NCBI GenBank assembly: GCA_030426145.1
Contig: JAUHZF010000005.1
Span: 16,461 to 80,460 of the forward strand
DNA length: 64,000 nt
Source: Polyangia bacterium
GTDB taxonomy: Bacteria > Myxococcota_A > Polyangia > Polyangiales > Polyangiaceae
Reading direction: 5' to 3'
Within the stretch, counting starts at the first letter, position 1. Every line of letters begins with the position of its first letter. Position numbers and translations under genes: made by a program. Positions 53,601 through 61,343 of the stretch are shown piece by piece. Below the pieces are notes generated by a model, which ran no database searches, was not told where the DNA came from, and saw nothing but the letters and a program-made list of their open reading frames with translations.

Positions 53601-56230
53601 CCGACGGCGCCGAGGATTACGACGCCCTGTGGGAAGCCCTCGAGAGCCGGTCGCTCGTGCCGGCGCGCATTCTCCACCTTTGGAGCCTCGTCCCCGTGGA
53701 CGCGCCGAGCGGCCTCGCGGCCCACGACGAGGCGCAGGCGCGCGGCTTCTACAGCATGCTCTTCCTCGCTCAGGCCATGGGCAAAGCGGGGCTGAGCGAC
53801 CGGGTCACGGTGGGCGTCGTCACCAACAACCTGCAGCCCGTGGCGGCGGGTGCGGTGCACTGCCCCGAGCGGGCGACGGTCTTCGGGCCGACCAAGGTGA
53901 TGATGCAGGAGATCGCCGAGGTGACGGCGCGTTCCATCGACATCGAGCTACCGTCCCCCGGCTCGTGGCGGCAGGCCTTGCTCTACGAGCGCATCGGTCA
54001 GGAGATGACCCGGCCGTCGTCGGATCATGTGGTGGCCTACCGCGGACACGAGCGGTTCGTGCAGCGCTTTCAACCGTGCAAGCTCGAGCAGCCCACCCCC
54101 GAGACCACGCGGTTGCGCGATGGTGGCGTGTACCTCATCACGGGCGGCTTGGGCGGCCTCGGGCTCGCCCTGGCTGAGCACCTCGCGAGCACGCGCAAGG
54201 CCAAGCTCATCCTGGTGGGGAGGACGGCGCTACCCGAGCGGAGCCGCTGGGCGAGCTACGTCGACGACGCGCAGAGCGACCCCAAGATCCGGCGGCGCAT
54301 CAAGCAGGTGCAGGCGCTCGAGGAGCAGGCCACGGAGGTCATGCTGGCCGTCGCGGACACCACGTCGATCGAGGACATGAAGCGGGTGGCGGCCGAGGCC
54401 AAGGAGCGCTTCGGCACGATCCACGGCGTCTACCACACCGCCGGCGTGCTCGACGACGGCATCATCCAGCTCAAGGACGCGGCCGCTGCCGCGGCGGTCC
54501 TCGCCCCCAAGGTGAAGGGGACCCTCGCCCTCGAGGCTGCCCTCGAGGGGATCGCGCTCGACTTCATGGTCCTCTACAGCTCGGTCAGCTCACTCACGGG
54601 CCTCACGGGCCAGGTGGACTACGCGGCGGCCAACGCCTTCCTCGACGCTTTCGCCCACGCCAAGACCGAACGCGACGGCCTCTTCTGCGTGGCCGTGAAC
54701 TGGAACGCGTGGCAGCGGGTCGGCATGGCGGCCGAGCTCGCGCGGGAGCTCGGCGTCGGCGGGGCTGGCGCGGCCGAGCGCGAGGCCAAACATCCGCTGC
54801 TCGATCGCTGCATTCGCGATACCGCCAAGCAGCGCGTCTACGCCTCGGATCTTCGTGCCGACACGCATTGGGTTCTCGACGAGCACCGCATCAAAGGCGG
54901 CGAGGCACTCATCCCCGGGACCGGCTACCTCGAGCTCGCGCGTGCAGCTCTGGCCGAGACCGCACCCGAGGGGCGCGCCATCGTGATCTCCGACCTGCAG
55001 TTCCAGGCGCCCTTCGTCGTCCGGGCCGGCGAGACCCGCGTGCTCGAGGTCGTGCTCGATCGCGACGGCGACGGCTGGGACCTCCAGATCAAGGGGCCGG
55101 GAACCCTGCACGCGATGGGACGCGTCGCGGACACCGATCCCCCATCCCTGGCCGACGCCGACCTCGCGGCGATCGCGGCGCGCTGCACCAAACACCGCGA
55201 GACCTACACCTCGGCTGCCGACGAGCATCTCGACTTCGGCCCGCGCTGGAACAACCGGAAGCACGTCGACTTCGGTGACGGCGAGGCGCTCATCTCGCTC
55301 GAGCTGCCCGAAGCTTTTGGCGACGACACGGCGGATTACGCGCTGCATCCGGCGCTGATGGACTTCGCCACCGCCGGTGCCCAGGCCCTCGTCGCGGGCT
55401 ACGCGCCGGACACCCACTTCTACGTGCCCATGTCCTACGGCAAGCTCACGGCGCTCGCGCCCTTGCCCCGGACGGTCAAGAGCCACGTGCGGCTGAAGGA
55501 GTCGTCGGAAGAGCTCGCCGTGTACGACGTCACCGTCTACGACGCGGCGGGACGGGCACTGGTCGACATCCAGGAGTTCGTCATGCGGCGCGTGGAGGAT
55601 CGGGCGGTGATGAACGAGATCGCCTCCGCCGCGACCGCCTCCTCCGTCGAGGCCCGCCCGGATGACGCCAGCGGTCCATCCGACAATCGGTCCGGCACGG
55701 CCAACCCCATCCTCGAGCTCGGCCTCGAGCAGGGTATCGCCCCCGACGAAGGCATGGGGGCGCTCGACCGCGTCCTCGCCGCCCCGATGACCTCCCAGAT
55801 CATCGTCTCCTCGCAAGACCTCGATGCCCTCATCGAGTCGACCCGCGCGAGCGAGCCCTGGGAGCGCGACGGGGAAGAAGACGAAGGCGGCGCCATGAAG
55901 GTCACGCGCCCGGCGCTCGCCACCGCCTACGTCGAGCCCGAGACCGACCTCCACAAGACCATCGTCAAGGTGTGGGAGGAGCTACTCGGCATCGAAGGGA
56001 TCGGCATTCACGACGATTTCTTCGATCTCGGCGGTCACTCGCTGCTGCTCACGCAGCTCGTCTCGCGCGTGCGGAAAAAGGTCGACGCCGAGATCTCGCT
56101 GCGCAAACTCTTCGAGAAGCGCACCGTGGCCGGCATCGCCGAAGAAGTCGAAAAGGCCCGCGCCGGCGGCGAAGCCAAAGGGCCCAAGCTCAAACGCGTC
56201 TCGCGCGACGCCTACCGACGAAAGCGCTGA
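50657..56230 (+). CDS. Type I PKS module KS-AT-KR-DH-ACP
   Basis: A 1857-residue polyketide synthase; a TTG at 50639 overlapping the NRPS stop is an alternative start. The ketosynthase at 10-440 has Cys183 (TACSTSLVA), ECHGTGTPVGDP and KTNIGHLDTAAG. The acyltransferase at about 530-880 has Ser630 (GHSMGEYVA); the specificity motif reads VAAHS, so malonyl is likely but not certain. The ketoreductase at about 1050-1400 has TGGLGGLG, an LDD motif (AGVLDDG, B-type stereochemistry) and VDYAAANAF. The dehydratase (HRIKGGEALIPGTGY, then LHPALMDFATAGAQ) follows the KR, not the usual order. The carrier Ser is residue 1795 (DLGGHSLLL). It extends the formyl-glycyl starter by one two-carbon unit. Confidence 0.93.
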   Translation: MTEPSFDDGSAIAIVGMAGRFPKSPNIDTYWRNVRDGVECLTRFTREELDAAGEDPSRASLPNYVPVGGALDHMEEFDAGFFGFSPRDAMIMDPQHRHLLECAWEAFENAGIDPERFTGSIGVFAGSGHNAYMPYNLLTNPALLDSVGFFLLRHTGNDKDFLATRISYCLKLTGPSINIQTACSTSLVATHVACQSLLNGECDLALAGGVTIEMPHRRGYLYQEGEILSPDGHCRAFDAQSKGTLFGSGAGIVVLRRYADAVEDGDIIHAVIRGSAVNNDGADKVGYLAPSVEGQTACMAEALTLADVDPRTVSYVECHGTGTPVGDPIEITALTQAFREGTDDTNFCGIGSVKTNIGHLDTAAGVASLIKTVKALEHRQLPPSLHFTAPNPQIDFEKSPFYVNASLQPWTSDGPRRAAINSLGVGGTNAFMIVEETPEGTEKPSGATRPEQLLLLSAGSAEGVDRATDRLVAHLKEHSELGFADVAYTLAARRRPFGHRRMVLARDIDDAVEALEGKDPTRVFTQPAKERSVCFLFPGGGAQYPNMGRDLYAQEAVYREEVDRGLAALKKKVDFDLKPLLFPAEGDEEKAAAELQRGSRSLPSLFITEYALAKLYMSWGVEPTGLLGHSMGEYVAACLAGVFTMEEGLGLVLLRGQLFEKLEQGAMLSVPMPAEALRARMSDALDIAVINGPNASVASGPVAAIDALEKELTAEEVDVRRIRIQVAAHSRMLDPILEEFGAYTKTIDLQAPTMPLMSNVTGTWMTAKQATDPDYWVKHLRQTVRFSDNLQEALADENRVMLEVAPGRTLTSLAKAHPAAGVGRPVFNSLRHPSEEVKDTIFLLGVLGRLWLCGAKVDFEAFYEGEQRRRVELPTYAWDHQRYWVEPGKTQAAPTTRSLRKKLDVADWFYQPSWHRQLLPSEAPSDEGEASQDGAWLVFLDDTGFGDGLVAGLREQGKRVLTVKAHDGAMTADGDDGYLLRPDGAEDYDALWEALESRSLVPARILHLWSLVPVDAPSGLAAHDEAQARGFYSMLFLAQAMGKAGLSDRVTVGVVTNNLQPVAAGAVHCPERATVFGPTKVMMQEIAEVTARSIDIELPSPGSWRQALLYERIGQEMTRPSSDHVVAYRGHERFVQRFQPCKLEQPTPETTRLRDGGVYLITGGLGGLGLALAEHLASTRKAKLILVGRTALPERSRWASYVDDAQSDPKIRRRIKQVQALEEQATEVMLAVADTTSIEDMKRVAAEAKERFGTIHGVYHTAGVLDDGIIQLKDAAAAAAVLAPKVKGTLALEAALEGIALDFMVLYSSVSSLTGLTGQVDYAAANAFLDAFAHAKTERDGLFCVAVNWNAWQRVGMAAELARELGVGGAGAAEREAKHPLLDRCIRDTAKQRVYASDLRADTHWVLDEHRIKGGEALIPGTGYLELARAALAETAPEGRAIVISDLQFQAPFVVRAGETRVLEVVLDRDGDGWDLQIKGPGTLHAMGRVADTDPPSLADADLAAIAARCTKHRETYTSAADEHLDFGPRWNNRKHVDFGDGEALISLELPEAFGDDTADYALHPALMDFATAGAQALVAGYAPDTHFYVPMSYGKLTALAPLPRTVKSHVRLKESSEELAVYDVTVYDAAGRALVDIQEFVMRRVEDRAVMNEIASAATASSVEARPDDASGPSDNRSGTANPILELGLEQGIAPDEGMGALDRVLAAPMTSQIIVSSQDLDALIESTRASEPWERDGEEDEGGAMKVTRPALATAYVEPETDLHKTIVKVWEELLGIEGIGIHDDFFDLGGHSLLLTQLVSRVRKKVDAEISLRKLFEKRTVAGIAEEVEKARAGGEAKGPKLKRVSRDAYRRKR

Positions 56231-56302
56231 GCCCCTATCGTGGGCTCATCTCGGCGCCACCCGGCGCCAGGCGCGCACCCGCTCACTTCAGAGGGCATCC
56301 CA

Positions 56303-59300
56303 GTGACCGATTCAGGCGAAGTCTTTGCATTCCCGGCCTCCTACGCGCAGCGGAGGCTCTGGTACCTCGACCAGATCGAGAGCGGCACCGCCGTCTACAA
56401 CATCCCCCAGGCGTTTCGCCTGAAGGGAGAGCTCGACGTCGAGGCGTTGAAGAAGACGCTGCACACGATCGTGGCGCGCCACGAGTCGCTACGCACCACC
56501 TTCGAGTCGGAGGAGGGCACGCCGCTCCAGGTCGTACGGGAGACGGTGAACTTCGAGGTCGACGTCGTCGATCTGAGCGGAGAAGACGACCCGGCGGCGG
56601 TGGCGACCGCGCGGTGCGAGGAGGCGGCCCGAACCGGCTTCTCCCTCGAGGAGGGCCCGCTCATCCGCGCGTCGCTCTTCGGCCTCGGTCCCGACGATCA
56701 CGTCCTCTTTCTCAACGTCCACCACATCATCTGTGATGGCTGGTCGCTGGCCCTGCTCTTCAACGAGCTGAGCCAGCTCTACGCCGCCTTCCGAGCGGGC
56801 AAGTCGTCGCCGCTCGGGGAGCAGGAGATCCAGTATGCCGACTACGCCATCTGGCAGCAGGAGACCTTCGAGTCCGGCGAGGTGCTCGAGGGCGAGCTCG
56901 ACTTCTGGAAAGAATACCTGAGCGGAGAGCTCCCTCAGCTCGCGCTGCCCTTCGACCACAACCGGCCCCAAGAGCCCAGCCTGAAGGGCAAGCTGCAGCG
57001 CTTCAACCTCACCGCCGAGGAGACGGAGCAGATGCGCGCCCTCGCCAAGGCGGAGAAGGCCTCGCTCTTCATGACGTTGATGAGCGCCTTCGCCGCGTTT
57101 TTGTCGCGGATCACGGGAGAGACCGACGTGCTCATCGGCTCGCCCATCGCCAACCGCGACCGCGAGGAGATCCGGGAAGGGATTGGCTTCTACACCAACA
57201 CCGTGGTCTTCCGCAGCGATCTCGGGGGCGGTCCGAGCTTCCGCCAGGTCCTCGGCAAGGCCCGCGAGCGGGTGCTCGGTGTTCTGGCCCACCAAGAGGT
57301 TCCGCTCGAGCTCGTCATCGAAGCGGTGAACCCAGACCGAACCCTCGGCGACAACCCGGTGTTCCAGGTGATGTTCGCGCATCAGCAGGCGCCCGAGTCC
57401 GCCCTGAGCCTCCCCGGGGTCTCCATCGGCGGCATCGACGTGCACAGCGCGACCAGCAAGTTCGATCTGCTGCTCGAGATGCAAGAGCTCAGCGAAGGGA
57501 TGCAGTGCTTCTTCGAGTACTCGACGGATCTCTTCGACGACAGCACCGCCGAGCGTCTGGTCACCCACTTCCTGGTCTTCTTGCGCGAGCTCGCGGCCGA
57601 CCCCGAGCGCCCCATCGCCGAGGTGCCCTTGCTCACCGACGCGCAGCGACAGGAGCTGCTCGCCGCCAACGCCACCGCGGTCGACTACCCCCGGGATGCC
57701 TGCCTGCACGAGCTCGTTGCGCGGCAGGCGTCAGAGCGCCCGGACGCCACCGCGGTCATCGCGGGCGAAGACCGCCTCACCTACCGCCAGCTCGATGAGC
57801 GGAGCAACCAGGTGGCCCATCTCCTCCAGGAGATCGGCGTCGGTCCCGACACCATGGTCGGCGTGTGCACGGAGCGCGGCGCCGACATGCTCGTCGGCAT
57901 GATCGGTGCGATGAAGTCGGGGGCGGCCTACCTGCCCCTCGACCCGTTGTTCCCCGCCGATCGCGTCGCGTACATGATCGAGGACTCGAAAGCGCCCATT
58001 CTGCTGACCCAGCGCGAGCTCGCCGACGACCTCGCCGACACCGCGGCGAAGGTGGTCTGTCTCGATGACGACGAGACCCTCGCTGCGCGCCCCACCGACG
58101 CGGTCTCCGCCGACGGCACCACCGCCGACAACCTTGCCTACATGATTTACACCTCCGGCTCGACCGGCAAGCCGAAGGGCGTGCAGATCCCGCACCGCGC
58201 GGTGGTGAACTTCCTGTCGTCGATGGCGAAGACCCCCGGCATCGACCGCGACGACGTCATGCTCGCGGTGACGACGCTCTCGTTCGACATCTCCGTGCTG
58301 GAGCTGATGCTGCCCCTCACCCATGGCGCGGCGGTCTGCGTCGCCACCCACGAGCAAGTGGTCGACGGCCAGAGCCTGCTCGACCTCGTCGTCGAAGCGA
58401 AGGCGACGATCATGCAGGCCACACCCGCGACCTGGCGCTTGATGATGGAGGCGGGGTGGGAAGGGCCCCTCACCCACGACGGGGGCGGCCTGAAGAAGGT
58501 GCTCTGCGGCGGTGAAGCCTGGCCTGCCGGGCTCGCACGCGAGCTCATCGCCCGCGCCGACGAGGTCTGGAACATGTACGGGCCCACGGAGACCACCATC
58601 TGGTCGACCTGCGCCCAGATCACCGATCCCGACCACGTGCCGATCGGCAAACCCATCGCCAATACCCAGCTGTTCATCGTCGACCGGAACCTGCAGCTGG
58701 TGCCCCCTGGCGTGGCGGGCGAGCTGCTCATCGGGGGCGACGGTTTGGCGCGGGGCTACCACGAGCGTCCCGAGCTCACCGCCGATCGCTTCGTGCAGAG
58801 TCCCTTCGGAGAGGGACGCCTTTACCGCACCGGCGATCTCGTCAAGCAGCTGCCCGACGGGAGCGTGCGCTACCTGAATCGCCTCGACAACCAGGTGAAG
58901 GTCCGCGGCTACCGCATCGAATTGGGCGAGATCGAGTCCGCCCTCGAGAAACACCCGGACGTGAAGCAGCCGGTGGTCATCGTCTGGGACAGTGGCGGCG
59001 GTGCCGACAAGCGGCTGGCGGCCTACATCGTCTACGAGGAGGGCAAGCGTCTCACCCCGAGCGAGCTCCGCAAGTTCCTTCGCGACTCGCTGCCGGACTA
59101 CATGATCCCGCACCTCTTCGTGGAGATGGATGACCTCCCGCTCACCGCGAACAACAAGGTCAACCGTCGCGCCCTCCCCGATCCCCTCAAGCAGGGCGGC
59201 CACCTGACACCCGAGTTCGCCCCGGCCGAGACGGCGTCGGAGAAGCTCGTCGCCAAGGTGTGGAAGGAAGTCCTTCACCTCGAGCGAGACGTTTCTCTGT

Positions 59301-59623
59301 ACGACAATTTCTTCGACCTCGGTGGCCACTCGCTCCTGTCGGCTCAGGTCACCTACAAGATCGAGAACGCCACCGGCTACCGTCTGAACCCTCGCTCGAT
59401 GGTCTTTCAGAACCTCACGCAGCTCGCGGCCGAGCTGCCGAACGGTGCGCCGACGGAGGCGGAGCCGGAGGAGAAGCCCGCCGAGGTTGCCGTGGCCGAG
59501 CCCACGCCGAAGGCCGACGATCGCGCCCAGCCCGCGCCCCGCGAGGAGCAACCTCGCGAGGAAAAGCCCAAGGGCGTGGGCGGCTGGCTCCTCGACAAGG
59601 TGAAGAAGCGGATCCTGAGCTGA
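56303..59623 (+). CDS. NRPS: C-A-PCP module
   Basis: A 1106-residue terminal module. GTG 56303 is preceded by GAGGG; a GTG at 56240 is less likely. The condensation domain at about 5-440 has HHIICDG (His140-Asp145). The adenylation domain at about 460-960 has YTSGSTGKPKG, FDISVLELM and MYGPTETT; its code reads D-I-L-Q-C-G-M-I-W-K, again glycine-like. The PCP Ser is residue 1010 (DLGGHSLLSAQ). No thioesterase, reductase or terminal C domain follows. Instead there is a Pro/Glu/Ala-rich tail of about 50 residues ending in GVGGWLLDKVKKRILS, a possible amphipathic helix. Release must use another protein, perhaps one of the hydrolases encoded just downstream. Confidence 0.93.
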   Translation: MTDSGEVFAFPASYAQRRLWYLDQIESGTAVYNIPQAFRLKGELDVEALKKTLHTIVARHESLRTTFESEEGTPLQVVRETVNFEVDVVDLSGEDDPAAVATARCEEAARTGFSLEEGPLIRASLFGLGPDDHVLFLNVHHIICDGWSLALLFNELSQLYAAFRAGKSSPLGEQEIQYADYAIWQQETFESGEVLEGELDFWKEYLSGELPQLALPFDHNRPQEPSLKGKLQRFNLTAEETEQMRALAKAEKASLFMTLMSAFAAFLSRITGETDVLIGSPIANRDREEIREGIGFYTNTVVFRSDLGGGPSFRQVLGKARERVLGVLAHQEVPLELVIEAVNPDRTLGDNPVFQVMFAHQQAPESALSLPGVSIGGIDVHSATSKFDLLLEMQELSEGMQCFFEYSTDLFDDSTAERLVTHFLVFLRELAADPERPIAEVPLLTDAQRQELLAANATAVDYPRDACLHELVARQASERPDATAVIAGEDRLTYRQLDERSNQVAHLLQEIGVGPDTMVGVCTERGADMLVGMIGAMKSGAAYLPLDPLFPADRVAYMIEDSKAPILLTQRELADDLADTAAKVVCLDDDETLAARPTDAVSADGTTADNLAYMIYTSGSTGKPKGVQIPHRAVVNFLSSMAKTPGIDRDDVMLAVTTLSFDISVLELMLPLTHGAAVCVATHEQVVDGQSLLDLVVEAKATIMQATPATWRLMMEAGWEGPLTHDGGGLKKVLCGGEAWPAGLARELIARADEVWNMYGPTETTIWSTCAQITDPDHVPIGKPIANTQLFIVDRNLQLVPPGVAGELLIGGDGLARGYHERPELTADRFVQSPFGEGRLYRTGDLVKQLPDGSVRYLNRLDNQVKVRGYRIELGEIESALEKHPDVKQPVVIVWDSGGGADKRLAAYIVYEEGKRLTPSELRKFLRDSLPDYMIPHLFVEMDDLPLTANNKVNRRALPDPLKQGGHLTPEFAPAETASEKLVAKVWKEVLHLERDVSLYDNFFDLGGHSLLSAQVTYKIENATGYRLNPRSMVFQNLTQLAAELPNGAPTEAEPEEKPAEVAVAEPTPKADDRAQPAPREEQPREEKPKGVGGWLLDKVKKRILS

Positions 59624-59639
59624 CGACGATCCGGTCGTC
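59622..59639. terminator. Hairpin between convergent genes
   Basis: GACGAC-GATCCG-GTCGTC begins inside the NRPS stop codon and forms a 6-bp stem with a 6-base loop in the 25-base gap before the convergent hydrolase stop. No T-run follows, so termination would not be of the classical intrinsic type. Confidence 0.3.
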
Positions 59640-59648
59640 GAGGTGCGC

Positions 59649-60545
59649 TCAGAAGCGGCGTCGCGCCCAGTCGGCGATGGCGCCGCGGATCCGCCGCTGA
59701 CTCGCGAGCGGCGTGGCGGTGTGGTTGCTCTCGGGCACGTGCACCACGTCGAGGGCGTCGCGGAAGTCGACGTCGGGGAAGCTGTCGCGGAACTGTCCCT
59801 CGTAGTTGAAGTAGCGGCCCACGCCGCCGGTGTAGAGCCAGAGCATGCGGAAGTCGCGGTCGACCAGCTGCTGGAGCTGTCTGGCCACGTCGTCCCGCGG
59901 CGGAAACTCGCGCACGTAGTCGGGCACGGCGGGAGGAGGTTTCTCCCCCTCGGCTTCGGGGGGCGGAGGCTCGCCGAAGACCTGGGGGAGGCGGGCTTGA
60001 CCGAGGCCGATGGCGCGGTCGACGACCTTGCCCGCCACCTTCTTTGCGACGTTCGCGACGCTGCCTTGGGCCTGGATACGGGTCGCGATGTCGCGCAGGC
60101 GGAACGGGCGGGTCGGGTAGGCATAGCCGTCGAGCAGGACCGCGCCCACGAGGCGCTCGTCGCGGACCGCGCTCTGGAAGGCGTTGTCGGCGCCCGAGCA
60201 GAGGCCGAGGGCGACGAAGCGGTTGGTCTCGTAGAGTCGGCCGAGGTGGTCCATCAGCTCGACGACGTCGGCCACTGCCGAGGCGTTGAAGTCGAGCGCG
60301 TCACGTCTGCGCGGGCTGTCACCGATCCCACTGAGGTCGACGCGGATCACGACGAAGCCCGCGCGCACGAGCTCGCGCGCGATGTTGACCGCGTTTCGAT
60401 GGGCGCCGATGCGGTGGATGATGCCGGCGTTGAGCACCAGGAAAATCGGACGACTCGGATCCACGCTGGCGGGCTCGGTGACGATTCCCACCATGGTCTC
60501 GTGCTCGCCGAGGAGCAGGGCCTTGTGTTTCGTGGTTGGGCTCAT
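59649..60545 (-). CDS. Alpha/beta hydrolase
   Basis: A 298-residue hydrolase resembling the exosortase-A-associated hydrolase 1 group. The fold starts PIFLVLNAGIIHRIGAHR and VVIRVDLSGIGDS. The nucleophile elbow reads GLCSGA with Ser near residue 117, an acidic member is probably within the following segments, and the catalytic His is likely in VPESNHTATPL near the end. A Pro-rich insert lies at about 185-205. It is last in a three-gene operon, three bases after hydrolase 2, and converges on the NRPS gene. A trans-acting thioesterase or acyltransferase role for the assembly line is inference. Confidence 0.8.
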   Translation of the reverse strand: MSPTTKHKALLLGEHETMVGIVTEPASVDPSRPIFLVLNAGIIHRIGAHRNAVNIARELVRAGFVVIRVDLSGIGDSPRRRDALDFNASAVADVVELMDHLGRLYETNRFVALGLCSGADNAFQSAVRDERLVGAVLLDGYAYPTRPFRLRDIATRIQAQGSVANVAKKVAGKVVDRAIGLGQARLPQVFGEPPPPEAEGEKPPPAVPDYVREFPPRDDVARQLQQLVDRDFRMLWLYTGGVGRYFNYEGQFRDSFPDVDFRDALDVVHVPESNHTATPLASQRRIRGAIADWARRRF

Positions 60546-60548
60546 GGT

Positions 60549-61343
60549 TCAGGGGATGAGGCTCCCGGCGATGGCGTCGATGGCTTCCGTCGGCACCAGC
60601 GAGGACTCCATCGTCTCGTCCGAGTTCCAGTTCACACCGACCGGTACGTGCTCGATGGTGACGTCGGCACCCTGTTCCGACAGGTGCGCGGCCAGCGCGT
60701 CGTAGCGGGGGTCTTTGGTGGAAGCGACGATGGTCACGCGCCGGACCTTGGTGACTTCTTCGGTCGTGAGGTCGAGGGCTTCGAGTTCGGCGCGGAGCTC
60801 GGGCGGGACCGGGAATCCCATCAGCTCGTGAGGCGTGAACTCCGCCGTCTCGATGTGCGGCCCGAGCGGCGTGAACTCCGCCTCGAGGTAGGCCTCGTGG
60901 AAGCGCTGCAGATCGGCGAGGTAGGCGCGGCCGTCGACGACGGGGTCCCACAGCGCGACCCGGTCGAGGTCGCGCCGGCCGCTCGCGGCCCGAAGCGCCA
61001 GGCTCGCCCCGAGGCGGAGGCCCGCAAACGACACCTTGGCCACGCCGCTCGTGTCCCTGAGCTCGTCCGCCGCGTCGCCGATGTCGTCGCACCAGCGCGC
61101 GAGGCGACCCTCTTCGCCATCGCCGCTCGAGTCGCCGGTTCCGTAGTAGTCGAAGCGAAGCGCGTGCACGCGCGCCTCGGCCAGGGTCATCGCGAGCTGT
61201 CGCAGCGCCCGGTGGGCCTTGATGGCTTCATCTCCGAACGGATTGCAGATCACCACCCCGCGGTTCTTCCCGCGTTGATCACCGGGCGGATGGTAGGCCC
61301 CGAACAGCGGGTCCTCGGAGCTGCCAAAGAAGAACGGGTTCAC
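60549..61343 (-). CDS. Alpha/beta hydrolase-like protein without nucleophile Ser
   Basis: A 264-residue protein started at GTG 61343, which overlaps the SDR stop (GTGA) and is preceded by GGAGG; an ATG 14 codons upstream is less likely. The fold is that of an alpha/beta hydrolase similar to exosortase-A-associated hydrolase 2 (PLFGAYHPP, VVICNPFGDEAIKAHRAL, LRFDYYGTGDSSG). The nucleophile elbow reads GLRLGAS, with Arg in place of Ser. It is therefore probably a non-catalytic partner of the hydrolase encoded next to it, or uses another residue. Confidence 0.78.
   Translation of the reverse strand: MNPFFFGSSEDPLFGAYHPPGDQRGKNRGVVICNPFGDEAIKAHRALRQLAMTLAEARVHALRFDYYGTGDSSGDGEEGRLARWCDDIGDAADELRDTSGVAKVSFAGLRLGASLALRAASGRRDLDRVALWDPVVDGRAYLADLQRFHEAYLEAEFTPLGPHIETAEFTPHELMGFPVPPELRAELEALDLTTEEVTKVRRVTIVASTKDPRYDALAAHLSEQGADVTIEHVPVGVNWNSDETMESSLVPTEAIDAIAGSLIP

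Noticed and set aside
56240..56302. Earlier GTG start for the terminal NRPS
   Set aside because: The 21 extra residues show no condensation-domain similarity, while GTG 56303 has a good GAGGG ribosome-binding site.
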